Positions 1 to 5,695 are shown, numbered from the stretch's first letter. The stretch is DNA of 11,232 bases from an uncultured Clostridia bacterium (GCA_934403665.1 CAKRUL010000017.1:1-11232); one strand, 5' to 3'. Notes: generated by a model not told the origin, from the sequence alone. Numbers and translations are program-made.

Positions 1-39
1 CCGTAAGCCGTTTTTTGATGGTTTACGGCATTGTTTTTT
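1..39 (+). terminator. Rho-independent terminator at left edge
   Basis: A 9-bp stem (1-9 with 20-28, one G-T pair) with a 10-nt loop is followed by a run of six T at 34-39 on the plus strand. It would end a plus-strand gene lying left of the window. The loop is also T-rich, and the minus-strand operon may end here too, but its T-tract would lie outside the window. Confidence 0.55.
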
Positions 40-187
40 CTCTCACACTCGTCAAATTTGAAGGAATCGAACGATCCGAAATTTTTGACGGGCTTGTTTT
101 TATGTGTTCGGCGTCCTTATCCTTACAGCTGTCAATCAAGCAGACGTCCGTATCATTCAGCCGAACAAGCCCGATTTTCGATCTCTT
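23..187 (-). pseudogene. Remnant of an MBL-fold metallohydrolase (N-terminal piece)
   Basis: Directly after the GNAT stop codon, and in the same frame, 55 codons stay open until a TAA inside the terminator stem. No ATG opens this stretch. The first part reads KIGLVRLNDTDVCLIDSCKDKDA, which resembles the N-terminal beta-strands of MBL-fold hydrolases (pattern NIG-x-x-x-L-ND-x-x-x-LIDSG-x-D). The remaining residues are polar and do not continue that fold: no HxHxDH metal motif follows. I read it as a start-less, internally deleted gene fragment at the distal end of the operon. Family resemblance is from memory of the motif only. The alternative is an untranslated 3' region with chance similarity. 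Confidence 0.33.
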
Positions 188-742
188 TTAGATGGGGCTT
201 TCTTCCGCCTTCTTCTTTGATGCTTTTTGATTCTGCCATTGTGCACGGCTGATTCCGAATACGACGGTCTGCTCCCCCTCTTTATCCGTAAATTCGGTAA
301 GCAGCGTCATACCGTTTGCGCGGGCGGTGGCGGAGGACGGAATGTTCGACTTTTTCATATAAGAGTACACCATGCCGAAGGTTGTGTTCGTAAAGGTCCA
401 GTCGCGGACTGCCTTCACCGCTTCCTTTGCATAGCCCTGGCGTTGGTGAGCCTTTGCGATATGATAGCCGATCTCCGGCAGGATGGAACCGTTTATATTT
501 TGCATGGTCAGCCCACAATCGCCGATCATTTCAGCCGTAGAATTCAGACAAACCGCCCACAGTCCGAACCCGAACACGCGGTAGCGATCAATATTCTTAT
601 TGATCCAATTTTGCACCCGTGCCTTATCAAAGGTATAGGGGTAGTGCTGCATGATGTCGGAATCGGCGAGCACGGTATCAAGTGCGTCAAAATCCTCGGG
701 TGTCATTTCCCGCAGGAAAAGACGTTTTGTTTCCATTTTCAT
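188..742 (-). CDS. GNAT family N-acetyltransferase (RimJ/RimL type)
   Basis: This 184-aa protein is the usual length of a single-domain GNAT enzyme, which transfers an acetyl group from acetyl-CoA to an amine. The N-terminus (ETKRLFLREMTPEDFDAL) is the standard first strand and helix of the RimJ/RimL-like group. Motif A appears as EIGYHIAKAHQRQGYAKEAV at about residues 90-109, with QRQGYA as the pyrophosphate-binding loop. The motif B region has KSNIPSSATARANGM at about 130-144, with the Asn typical of the family. AAAGGAGG lies 6 nt before the chosen ATG, so the start is well supported. The substrate cannot be read from the sequence: small molecules, antibiotics or protein N-termini are all possible. 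The C-terminus ends in a Lys/Glu-rich tail. It is the last apparently intact gene of the minus-strand operon. Confidence 0.88.
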   Translation of the reverse strand: MKMETKRLFLREMTPEDFDALDTVLADSDIMQHYPYTFDKARVQNWINKNIDRYRVFGFGLWAVCLNSTAEMIGDCGLTMQNINGSILPEIGYHIAKAHQRQGYAKEAVKAVRDWTFTNTTFGMVYSYMKKSNIPSSATARANGMTLLTEFTDKEGEQTVVFGISRAQWQNQKASKKKAEESPI

Positions 743-1022
743 TGGGTTTCCTCCTTTCTTGCCCCGTCAAAAGTGCACGACCCGTTCCTATAAAATATCC
801 CTCCTGAATCGCCGAAGCCGTTGCAACGGAACACACAATTACATTGCTGTATTTCAGCTCAATAAAGCTCAGCGTCAGCGGCAGAAGAAACAGCAAAAAT
901 CCCGTAGCCTTATTCATGACCGAATGTACGGATACCAGTCTTTTGTTTCGGATCAATCCCGCTCCGATATTGAAAACTTTGATCAACGCAATGACGGCGA
1001 TCCATATCCACAGCCGTGTTCC
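687..1022 (-). pseudogene. C-terminal remnant of a CDP-alcohol phosphatidyltransferase-like membrane protein
   Basis: This frame encodes LWIWIAVIALIKVFNIGAG, then IRNKRLVSVHSVMNKATG, a hydrophobic FLLFLLPLTLSF helix and AIQEGYFIGTGR. That order matches the C-terminal half of clostridial CDP-alcohol phosphatidyltransferases, enzymes that join CDP-diacylglycerol to an alcohol in phospholipid synthesis. The N-terminal catalytic motif (DG-x2-AR-x8-G-x3-D-x3-D) is absent: upstream, the frame runs into the 3' end of the serine hydrolase in another frame. There is no ribosome binding site or sensible start, and the ATG at 1073 lies inside the hydrolase coding sequence. Past the GTGR end the frame continues into the GNAT start region without family-like sequence. 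I interpret it as the 3' part of a gene whose 5' half was deleted. Family assignment is by motif memory. Confidence 0.55.
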
Positions 1023-1843
1023 TGTTCCAGAATCCACCACAGGTATCCATAGGGAAGATTCCGCTCTGCCCATCGGCTCTGCTCGGATGTGCTCTCATGC
1101 ACCCATTCTTCCGATACGATGCGCGTTCCATCATAGACGCCGCCTTTTCGGATCAGCTCGCCGATTTTTGCCATGTCCATCGGCGAAAGGGTAAGCCCCC
1201 ATCCGCCTGTGTTCACGCCGTTCGGGTCAGTGACCCAAACGCTCATGTCGGTTGCCTTGTAAAATGCCATCTGTTCTTCTTTATTGCGGAACGTGATATT
1301 CTGCTCTACGGGAATCCCCAGCGGAGTGAATAGGCTCTCTTTTGCAAAGTCGAGAACGGATCGTCCGGTTACTTTTCCAAGAATGCCGGTCAAAATGTCC
1401 GGTCCAACCAGCGGCGCATAGCGGAAAGTTCCAATCTGCCCTTTTCCGCCCAGCACATCAAGGGAGAACTTCACCCAGTCCGGGCTCGTAAAATACTTGG
1501 TGTAAGGGTTGGATTTGTACTTATAAGGTGCGGTCATAGTGAGCATATCCCGAATTGTAATCCGGTGAATCGTCTTTTCACCGCGCTTGACCGTGTATTC
1601 CGGGTAAAACTCCAATACCTTTCGGTCAATGCTGTCAAGATAGCCTTTGTCCAGCGCAATCCCGAACAAAATGGAAACAATACTCTTTGTCACCGAGAAA
1701 ACATGAATACGGCTTTCTGCCGTGCAGCCGCCAAAATAGTTTTCATAAACGGGCTTTCCGTCTTTCAGGACGACCACGCCGGCTATATTGTTGTAATCCA
1801 CCGCGATAGCAACTTCCATTTCTGAAATTTTTGCTTGCTTCAT
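983..1843 (-). CDS. Serine hydrolase, beta-lactamase/PBP4* fold (PF00144), truncated at the C-terminus
   Basis: The 286-aa reading frame belongs to the class C beta-lactamase-like serine hydrolases (esterases, D-aminopeptidases, peptidoglycan-related enzymes). The nucleophile motif SVTK is at residues 50-53. RYAPLVGPDILTGILGKVTG at 141-160 holds the conserved Tyr142, but the usual Y-x-N or Y-S-S is Y-A-P. WGLTLSPMDMAKIGELI at 215-231 and PYGYLWWI at 264-271 are typical of the family. In intact members PYGYLWW(I) is followed by about 50-60 residues carrying the third catalytic motif (H-x-G or G-x-G-G); here only 15 residues follow before TGA. The enzyme is therefore probably inactive. The ATG at 1843 has AGAAGGAGA just upstream and is preferred to an in-frame ATG 20 codons earlier, which overlaps the preceding gene. 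No signal peptide is seen. It lies 29 bp after the 82-aa membrane protein gene. Confidence 0.8.
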   Translation of the reverse strand: MKQAKISEMEVAIAVDYNNIAGVVVLKDGKPVYENYFGGCTAESRIHVFSVTKSIVSILFGIALDKGYLDSIDRKVLEFYPEYTVKRGEKTIHRITIRDMLTMTAPYKYKSNPYTKYFTSPDWVKFSLDVLGGKGQIGTFRYAPLVGPDILTGILGKVTGRSVLDFAKESLFTPLGIPVEQNITFRNKEEQMAFYKATDMSVWVTDPNGVNTGGWGLTLSPMDMAKIGELIRKGGVYDGTRIVSEEWVHESTSEQSRWAERNLPYGYLWWILEQEHGCGYGSPSLR

Positions 1844-1872
1844 AAACTCTCCTTCTGTGCGCATTCTTGCAT

Positions 1873-2121
1873 TCACTTGCTCTTGACTTTTTGGATCACC
1901 CATTTCGTTAGGAAAATCACACCTGTGATGACAGCAACCTTACATGCGGAAACCAAAATGGTTGCAACAGCAAGCGGTATGGCCTGTTCCTTTGGCATTG
2001 TTGTGAAGGTGGACGCAATATTGTTTTTGACCCACAAAAACAGGATGAACGCGATGGAGACCGTTCCGACAATGATTCTCCATGGTTCCATGTTACGGTC
2101 ATTCTTATTTCTTTTTTGCAT
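1873..2121 (-). CDS. Small two-helix membrane protein, unknown function
   Basis: An 82-aa protein with a charged N-terminus (QKRNKNDRN), a first hydrophobic segment at about 14-33, a short loop with TFTTMPKEQ, and a second long hydrophobic segment at about 48-77 ending in a Lys-rich tail (QKVKSK). By the positive-inside rule both ends probably face the cytoplasm. GGAGG lies 9 nt before the ATG. I do not recognise the family. Its position, 29 bp before the serine hydrolase and after the methyltransferase, suggests it is co-transcribed with envelope-associated functions. The first codons overlap the end of a possible 52-aa reading frame, a pattern that fits translational coupling. Confidence 0.7.
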   Translation of the reverse strand: MQKRNKNDRNMEPWRIIVGTVSIAFILFLWVKNNIASTFTTMPKEQAIPLAVATILVSACKVAVITGVIFLTKWVIQKVKSK

Positions 2122-2263
2122 AGGTGACTCCCTCCGCTTTTCTTATTGTTTTTTTGACCCAAACAAATCCTGCTTCCGGCAGTGCGAAGCTTCCGGAAAG
2201 CAAGGACATTACAGTATCACAGGGATCTTCCAAAGCAGGATGCTTTTTCAGAAATTCTTTCAT
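2105..2263 (-). CDS. Possible 52-aa small protein overlapping the next gene
   Basis: ATG at 2263 opens 52 codons that begin MKEFLKKHPALEDPCDTV and continue with SGSFALPEAGFVWVKKTIRK, ending at a TAA 17 nt inside the 82-aa membrane protein gene. Only a weak AGAAG precedes the ATG. The frame fills almost the whole gap between the methyltransferase and the membrane protein, and its amino acid composition looks protein-like (amphipathic, basic C-terminus). The overlap would suit translational coupling. I recognise no family. It could equally be a remnant of a longer gene or chance. Confidence 0.35.
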   Translation of the reverse strand: MKEFLKKHPALEDPCDTVMSLLSGSFALPEAGFVWVKKTIRKAEGVTYAKKK

Positions 2264-2303
2264 GGTTGTTTTCTTCTGAAATCATCCATGCAGCATGAAA
2301 CAG

Positions 2304-2912
2304 TTACCACCGCTTGCGCCGCCCCAAATAGCGAAACACATGGCTTTTGTATTCCAAATACGGCTTTCCGAATTCCCGGCTCAAATATCGTTCTTCCTGC
2401 AGAATCTGCAAATGGAGCATAATCATTGCAAAGGCAGAACAAAGTGCGGTCAACGGGTTGCAGTATAGAAGAAACACACCGATGTATTGCAGGTCGAAGC
2501 CCAGAAAGGCCGGATTCCTGCTGTATTGATAAATTCCGTTCGTTACCAGCTTTGTTTTGTCCTTCTCCGGAATCCCTGCCCGCCAGCTGTCTTTCATACA
2601 GAGAACGGAAAGCAGAAACACCGCATTTCCTATCATCGCAATGAGAAATCCGGTAAAGCGCGCATTTGCGGTCAGCCGGCTCCAGCCGAAAGCAATAGAC
2701 AGAAGCTGTGCGGCAGGTGAGCAAAGGGTTGCAATGCCCATGAGAACTTCCACCGTATGGATGGATTTTTCTTTTCTGCGCCCAATCTGCCGGGTTTGGA
2801 TTCCGCGCCGCCTTTGAGACAGCATTTTTACAAAGTAAATACCGTAGAACACGACCAGCGCAAAGAGCGCCAGCAGAGTATATGGCAAATGGTTTTCCAG
2901 ATCATATTTCAT
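2304..2912 (-). CDS. Isoprenylcysteine carboxyl methyltransferase (ICMT)/PEMT-like membrane methyltransferase
   Basis: A 202-aa integral membrane protein with hydrophobic segments at about 10-30, 52-76, 86-106 and 137-165. The cofactor region shows NGIYQYSRNPAFLGF at 125-139, equivalent to the family's G-x-Y-x-x-x-R(H/N)P-x-Y-x-G. The C-terminal block EERYLSREFGKPYLEYKSHVFRYL at 173-196 matches EE-x3-L-x3-FG-x3-Y-x2-Y. Together these mark the SAM-dependent ICMT/phospholipid methyltransferase superfamily (PF04191/PF04140). Bacterial members mostly have unknown substrates; lipids or small hydrophobic molecules are likely. I chose ATG 2912 because GGAAGGA lies 10 nt upstream. The alternative ATG at 2942 overlaps the previous stop by 8 nt with no good ribosome binding site, and adds only the polar MSEEWKEWKP. 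Confidence 0.85.
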   Translation of the reverse strand: MKYDLENHLPYTLLALFALVVFYGIYFVKMLSQRRRGIQTRQIGRRKEKSIHTVEVLMGIATLCSPAAQLLSIAFGWSRLTANARFTGFLIAMIGNAVFLLSVLCMKDSWRAGIPEKDKTKLVTNGIYQYSRNPAFLGFDLQYIGVFLLYCNPLTALCSAFAMIMLHLQILQEERYLSREFGKPYLEYKSHVFRYLGRRKRW

Positions 2913-2934
2913 TGGTTTCCATTCCTTCCATTCT

Positions 2935-3213
2935 TCACTCATCCGAAGAATCCAGATCTTTATGAATCATAGAACCCATCACAAGACCGGCAAGCATCCC
3001 AAGAGAAATGCCGATTCCTGTATCGTTCCACAGCGCTGTGCCAAGCGCGGTGCCGAAACACATTCCAAGGCACATCCCCTCTGTGCCGTAATCGCCGTCC
3101 TGTTTTTTACCCTTCGTTTTCTTCCTTACACTTTTGGTAAAAAAGATTACGAACAGCAGTCCTATTGCTGTCCAAGGCAGGGCAGCATGAATAAAATCCA
3201 AAATCGAATCCAT
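2935..3213 (-). CDS. Small glycine-rich membrane protein, unknown function
   Basis: A 92-aa protein with an N-terminal hydrophobic helix at about 11-28, a basic stretch (RKKTKGKKQ, 30-38), then a second hydrophobic region at 46-82 built on repeated G-x3-G spacing (GMCLGMCFGTALGTAL and GISLGMLAGLVMG), which is a glycine-zipper-like pattern suited to tight helix packing. The C-terminus is acidic (DLDSSDE). AAGGAGA lies 8 nt before the ATG, so expression is likely. I recall similar uncharacterised proteins in Firmicutes but can name no function. The stop overlaps or abuts the methyltransferase start region, so the two are probably translated together. Confidence 0.75.
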   Translation of the reverse strand: MDSILDFIHAALPWTAIGLLFVIFFTKSVRKKTKGKKQDGDYGTEGMCLGMCFGTALGTALWNDTGIGISLGMLAGLVMGSMIHKDLDSSDE

Positions 3214-3241
3214 ATCTGTCGTCTCCTTATGTGTGTTTTGC

Positions 3242-3352
3242 TCATTCCTTATGCAAGACCGTGGACTTCCTGTGCGATACCGGGAAGGGATTGCGCGGGA
3301 GGGGGAGACAGGAAAGTCCGAGTACCGCCGTTTGCGGCTCCGGAATCGTCAT
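3242..3352 (-). CDS. Possible 36-aa peptide coupled to the TetR stop codon (doubtful)
   Basis: The TetR stop and an ATG overlap by one base (TGATG), and 36 codons follow on the minus strand to a TGA at 3242, filling most of the 138-bp gap before the next gene. There is no Shine-Dalgarno sequence, and the product is rich in Pro, Ser and Cys without a recognisable fold. The overlap geometry would suit coupled reinitiation. The region also contains an inverted repeat, so an RNA structural role is an equally good reading. Confidence 0.15.
   Translation of the reverse strand: MTIPEPQTAVLGLSCLPLPRNPFPVSHRKSTVLHKE
3263..3319. repeat. Inverted repeat between TetR and the downstream genes
   Basis: GGACTTCCTGT at 3263-3273 is complementary to ACAGGAAAGTCC at 3308-3319, with a single bulged base, enclosing a 34-nt purine-rich loop on the plus strand. 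As minus-strand RNA this makes an 11-bp stem between the first and second genes of the operon. There is no T-tract on either side, so it is not a standard terminator. It might be an mRNA processing or stability element that sets regulator and operon levels apart. Confidence 0.4.
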
Positions 3353-3978
3353 CACAGTTGACGGATTAACGTACGAAAGGCTGTATCACGGTCAAAGATG
3401 CCTGTTGCGAAGCCTGGAATCTCCTTGATGGATTTGCAAATGCTGATGCTGAAGCCTGTGAGAATTTCTTTCATTTCCATGTCAGAGTAAGGGCAGTCAC
3501 CGGTTACAATCAGCGTAGATAAGCTATGCACCACAAACCAGAGATCACGGAAATACAGGTCTGCCTCTGCGGCGTTCATCTGGTAAATGCTCCTCAGCGT
3601 CGGACGGACAAGCTCCTGCAAATGCTGCATCGACTTCATGGCACTGTACTCTTGCTCCCGTGTCCGCGTCAAAAACAGAAGCCGGTAAAGCTCCGGTTCT
3701 TCTCTTGCAAACCGAATATATTGCATTCCAACCCCAAGAAAGGGGATTTTCTCTTTCAATCCTGCATTTGTGTAATCGTCATACACGCGCATTGCAGCGG
3801 CATAGACCTCCTGCTTTACTCTGTCCATAGAACCAAAGGCGGTAAAGACCGGCTGCGTGGAGGTGCCGAGCTCGTCTGCCATCGTCTTTGCGGTCAGACC
3901 GTCAAACCCTTTTGTCCGCACAACACGCAGTGCCGCGTCTGCCATTTCTTTTTTTGTGAATTTGTTCTTCGGAGCCAT
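3352..3978 (-). CDS. TetR/AcrR family transcriptional regulator
   Basis: A 208-aa protein of typical TetR length. The N-terminal helix-turn-helix spans about residues 6-52: FTKKEMADAALRVVRTKGFDGLTAKTMADELGTSTQPVFTAFGS, with the family's A-x-x-L-x-x-x-x-G-x-x-x-x-T-x-x-x-x-A-x-x-x-G-x-S pattern. The region from about 55 onward is a helical ligand-binding domain, including YIRFAREEPELYRLLFL, which is common in TetR_C-type domains. The ATG at 3978 has GAGAGGA 8 nt upstream; an ATG three codons earlier lies too close to that site. It is the first gene of the minus-strand operon, with a palindrome right behind its promoter, so autorepression is likely. The ligand is unknown. Confidence 0.9.
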   Translation of the reverse strand: MAPKNKFTKKEMADAALRVVRTKGFDGLTAKTMADELGTSTQPVFTAFGSMDRVKQEVYAAAMRVYDDYTNAGLKEKIPFLGVGMQYIRFAREEPELYRLLFLTRTREQEYSAMKSMQHLQELVRPTLRSIYQMNAAEADLYFRDLWFVVHSLSTLIVTGDCPYSDMEMKEILTGFSISICKSIKEIPGFATGIFDRDTAFRTLIRQL

Positions 3979-4008
3979 AGATTCCATCCTCTCAGTTCGA
4001 AATAAAGC

Positions 4009-4040
4009 GCTTAATATATATTGATCGATGTATATTAAGC
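4009..4040. promoter_or_regulatory. 32-nt palindromic operator, probably for the TetR regulator
   Basis: The arms GCTTAATATA and TATATTAAGC flank a centre with GATC in the middle (4023-4026). Apart from two symmetric mismatched pairs the whole 32 nt is self-complementary. It starts immediately downstream of the -10 box of the regulator's promoter, where a bound repressor would block transcription, and ends about 30 nt before the TetR ATG. Size and symmetry fit a TetR-family operator bound by one or two dimers. Confidence 0.8.
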
Positions 4041-4069
4041 ATTATACTTCTATGTGACAGAATTGTCAA
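4041..4069 (-). promoter_or_regulatory. Consensus sigma-70/sigma-A promoter of the TetR operon
   Basis: On the minus strand TTGACA (4069-4064) and TATAAT (4046-4041) are separated by exactly 17 nt, a full match to the consensus for both boxes. Transcription should start about 4030-4035, inside the palindrome. So strong a promoter directly against an operator is expected for a tightly repressed operon. Confidence 0.85.
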
Positions 4070-4113
4070 TATAGAAGAAATTCCTATGGCGAATCTACAT
4101 CCCAGGCGGGCAG

Positions 4114-4127
4114 AAAATTGCAATTTT
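4114..4127. promoter_or_regulatory. 14-nt palindrome upstream of the fucosidase promoter
   Basis: AAAATTGCAATTTT is a perfect palindrome that ends 2 nt before the -35 box of the plus-strand promoter. The position would suit an activator or repressor of the fucosidase gene. AT-rich palindromes of this length also occur by chance, and no second copy is seen nearby. Confidence 0.35.
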
Positions 4128-4129
4128 TG

Positions 4130-4158
4130 TTGACAATTATTTTCCTTTATGAGATAAT
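4130..4158 (+). promoter_or_regulatory. Promoter of the alpha-L-fucosidase gene
   Basis: TTGACA at 4130-4135 and GATAAT at 4153-4158 are spaced by 17 nt. Transcription should begin near 4165, giving a leader of about 150 nt before the fucosidase ATG. The promoter diverges from the TetR promoter, with about 60 nt between the two -35 boxes, so the TetR operator does not overlap it. Confidence 0.75.
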
Positions 4159-4220
4159 CACTTTGGTGTTGAGTGCTTTTGCCGATACTAGGCAGATGTC
4201 AAATCATTTCAAAGGAAACG

Positions 4221-4265
4221 ATGCATAAGAAAGTGCTGCAGTATGCGAAGCGTTCTTTTCCATAA
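4221..4265 (+). other. Possible 14-codon leader peptide in the fucosidase 5' leader
   Basis: AAAGGAAACG precedes an ATG that opens MHKKVLQYAKRSFP and a TAA, ending 47 nt before the fucosidase start. The Shine-Dalgarno match is fair. The rest of the leader (about 4165-4312) shows no clear terminator hairpin, so an attenuation mechanism is not evident. It could be a chance short frame in an otherwise AT-rich leader. Confidence 0.25.
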
Positions 4266-4312
4266 CATATTTTTACTAAAACAAAACATTTTAATACTTA
4301 AGGAGGATATCT

Positions 4313-5635
4313 ATGCTCAACTATGAAATCAAAAAAACCCCGGGGGATATTGAATGGTTCCGTATTGCAAGATTCGGAATGTTTATTCACTTCGGCCTTT
4401 ACTCTATGGCGGCGAGACATGAATGGATTAAATCCAAGGAATGTATTTCCGAAGAAAAATACAATAAGTATTTTGAACTTTTTAACCCGGATTTGTTTGA
4501 TGCGAAAGTGCTTGCCAAGCAAGCCAAAGATGCCGGAATGAAATATGCCGTGTTTACGACAAAGCACCACGAGGGCTTTTGTACCTTTGATACGAAGTAT
4601 ACGGATTACAAGGTCACAAATACGCCGTTCGGACGTGATATTATAAAAGAATATACCGATGCTTTCAGAGCAGAGGGAATCAGAGTCGGGCTCTATTATT
4701 CTCTTCTTGATTGGCATCATCCGGATTTCACTTTAGATTTATATCATCCGCGCCGCCGCGATCCTGATGCAGAGCAGCAGAATGTCGGCAGAGATATGCA
4801 CAGATATGCCGAGTATATGCGGAATCAGGTGGAAGAACTTTTGACGAACTACGGAAAGATTGATATTTTATGGTTTGACTATTCTTATCCGGCATATACA
4901 CATGACCCGGAATACAAACCGTGGATGCAGGGAAAACAGAAAGACGCGTGGGAGTCAGAAAAGCTTATCGCACTTGTGAGAAAGCTGCAGCCCGAAATTA
5001 TCGTCAACAACCGTACCGAAATTGATCAGGATATCTGGACGCCGGAGCAATATCAGCCGATGGAGTGGATGAGACATCCGGAGACCGGCGAGCTGGTCAA
5101 CTGGGAGGCATGCCAGACCTTTTCCGGTTCATGGGGTTATTACCGTGATGAAATGACCTGGAAATCCCCCGAAATGCTGATACAGATGCTGATCAATACC
5201 GTAAGTTGCGGTGGAAATTTAATTATGAACGTCGGACCTGACGGCAGAGGCGTGCTGGACAAGCGTGCGCAGAATGCTCTGCATGTTTACGGGGAATGGA
5301 TGCATTCGAATTCACGTTCCATCTATGACTGCACCATGGCAGATCCGGAATTTATTGTTCCGCGCGGCTGCAGATTCACGCAGAGCAATGATGGGAAACG
5401 GCTGTATGTGCACCTGATGGAGTATCCTTTCCAATTCCTTGAAATGCGCGGATTTGCCGGAAAAGTGGATTATGCACAGTTCTTGCACGATGGCAGCGAA
5501 ATTCTCTTTACGGAGCAAAACAGCGGTGAACATTGCAGCATAGGACGAACTGAGGCAGATGACCTTTTGGTACTTCATCTTCCGGTCGTGAAACCCGATG
5601 TTACCGTTCCGGTGGTTGAACTGTTTTTGAAATAG
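4313..5635 (+). CDS. Alpha-L-fucosidase, glycoside hydrolase family 29
   Basis: A 440-aa enzyme that should release terminal L-fucose from glycans with retention of configuration. Family landmarks in order: WFRIARFGMFIHFGLYS at 15-31, the TTKHHEGFCTFDTKYTDYKV block at 82-101, VGLYYSLLDWHHPDF at 125-139, and DILWFDYSYP at 184-193, where Asp189 is the expected nucleophile. WEACQTFSGSWGYY at 264-277 and CGGNLIMNVGPDGRG at 299-313 match the conserved end of the barrel. A small beta domain follows. No signal peptide is present, so it acts in the cytoplasm on imported fucosides or short oligosaccharides. AAGGAGGATATCT directly before the ATG is a strong ribosome binding site. No transporter or fucose catabolic gene is adjacent; it appears monocistronic. 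Preferred linkage cannot be read. Confidence 0.93.
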   Translation: MLNYEIKKTPGDIEWFRIARFGMFIHFGLYSMAARHEWIKSKECISEEKYNKYFELFNPDLFDAKVLAKQAKDAGMKYAVFTTKHHEGFCTFDTKYTDYKVTNTPFGRDIIKEYTDAFRAEGIRVGLYYSLLDWHHPDFTLDLYHPRRRDPDAEQQNVGRDMHRYAEYMRNQVEELLTNYGKIDILWFDYSYPAYTHDPEYKPWMQGKQKDAWESEKLIALVRKLQPEIIVNNRTEIDQDIWTPEQYQPMEWMRHPETGELVNWEACQTFSGSWGYYRDEMTWKSPEMLIQMLINTVSCGGNLIMNVGPDGRGVLDKRAQNALHVYGEWMHSNSRSIYDCTMADPEFIVPRGCRFTQSNDGKRLYVHLMEYPFQFLEMRGFAGKVDYAQFLHDGSEILFTEQNSGEHCSIGRTEADDLLVLHLPVVKPDVTVPVVELFLK

Positions 5636-5645
5636 AAGTCTGATT

Positions 5646-5675
5646 GGAGAAGCCCTTCGGGAAGCCGGCTTTTCC
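5646..5675 (+). terminator. Hairpin after the fucosidase gene
   Basis: GGAGAAGCC at 5646-5654 pairs with GGCTTTTCC at 5667-5675 (one G-T pair), 11 nt after the fucosidase stop. There is no long T-run behind it, so it may act together with the stronger hairpin 20 nt further on, or protect the 3' end of the transcript. Confidence 0.45.
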
Positions 5676-5695
5676 GATTGATATGATATGCCATT

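Noticed and set aside
88..175. Inverted and direct repeats (CGGGCTTG/CAAGCCCG; CGTCCTTATC/CGTCCGTATC) suggesting a mobile element end
   Set aside because: Repeats are short and imperfect, with no transposase, target duplication or second copy in the window.
227..793. Plus-strand 188-codon frame
   Set aside because: It is antisense to the GNAT gene, whose motifs and ribosome binding site are clear; the product is low in hydrophobic periodicity and rich in His/Cys as shadow frames are.
3308..3325. Resemblance of ACAGGAAAGTCCG to the 5' part of RNase P RNA
   Set aside because: The rest of the RNA (about 300 nt) would have to overlap the TetR gene and none of the other conserved blocks is present.
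4211..4260. Catabolite-responsive (cre) site near the fucosidase gene
   Set aside because: GGAAACGATGCA and CGAAGCGTTC match the core only partly; too many mismatches to TGWAANCGNTNWCA.
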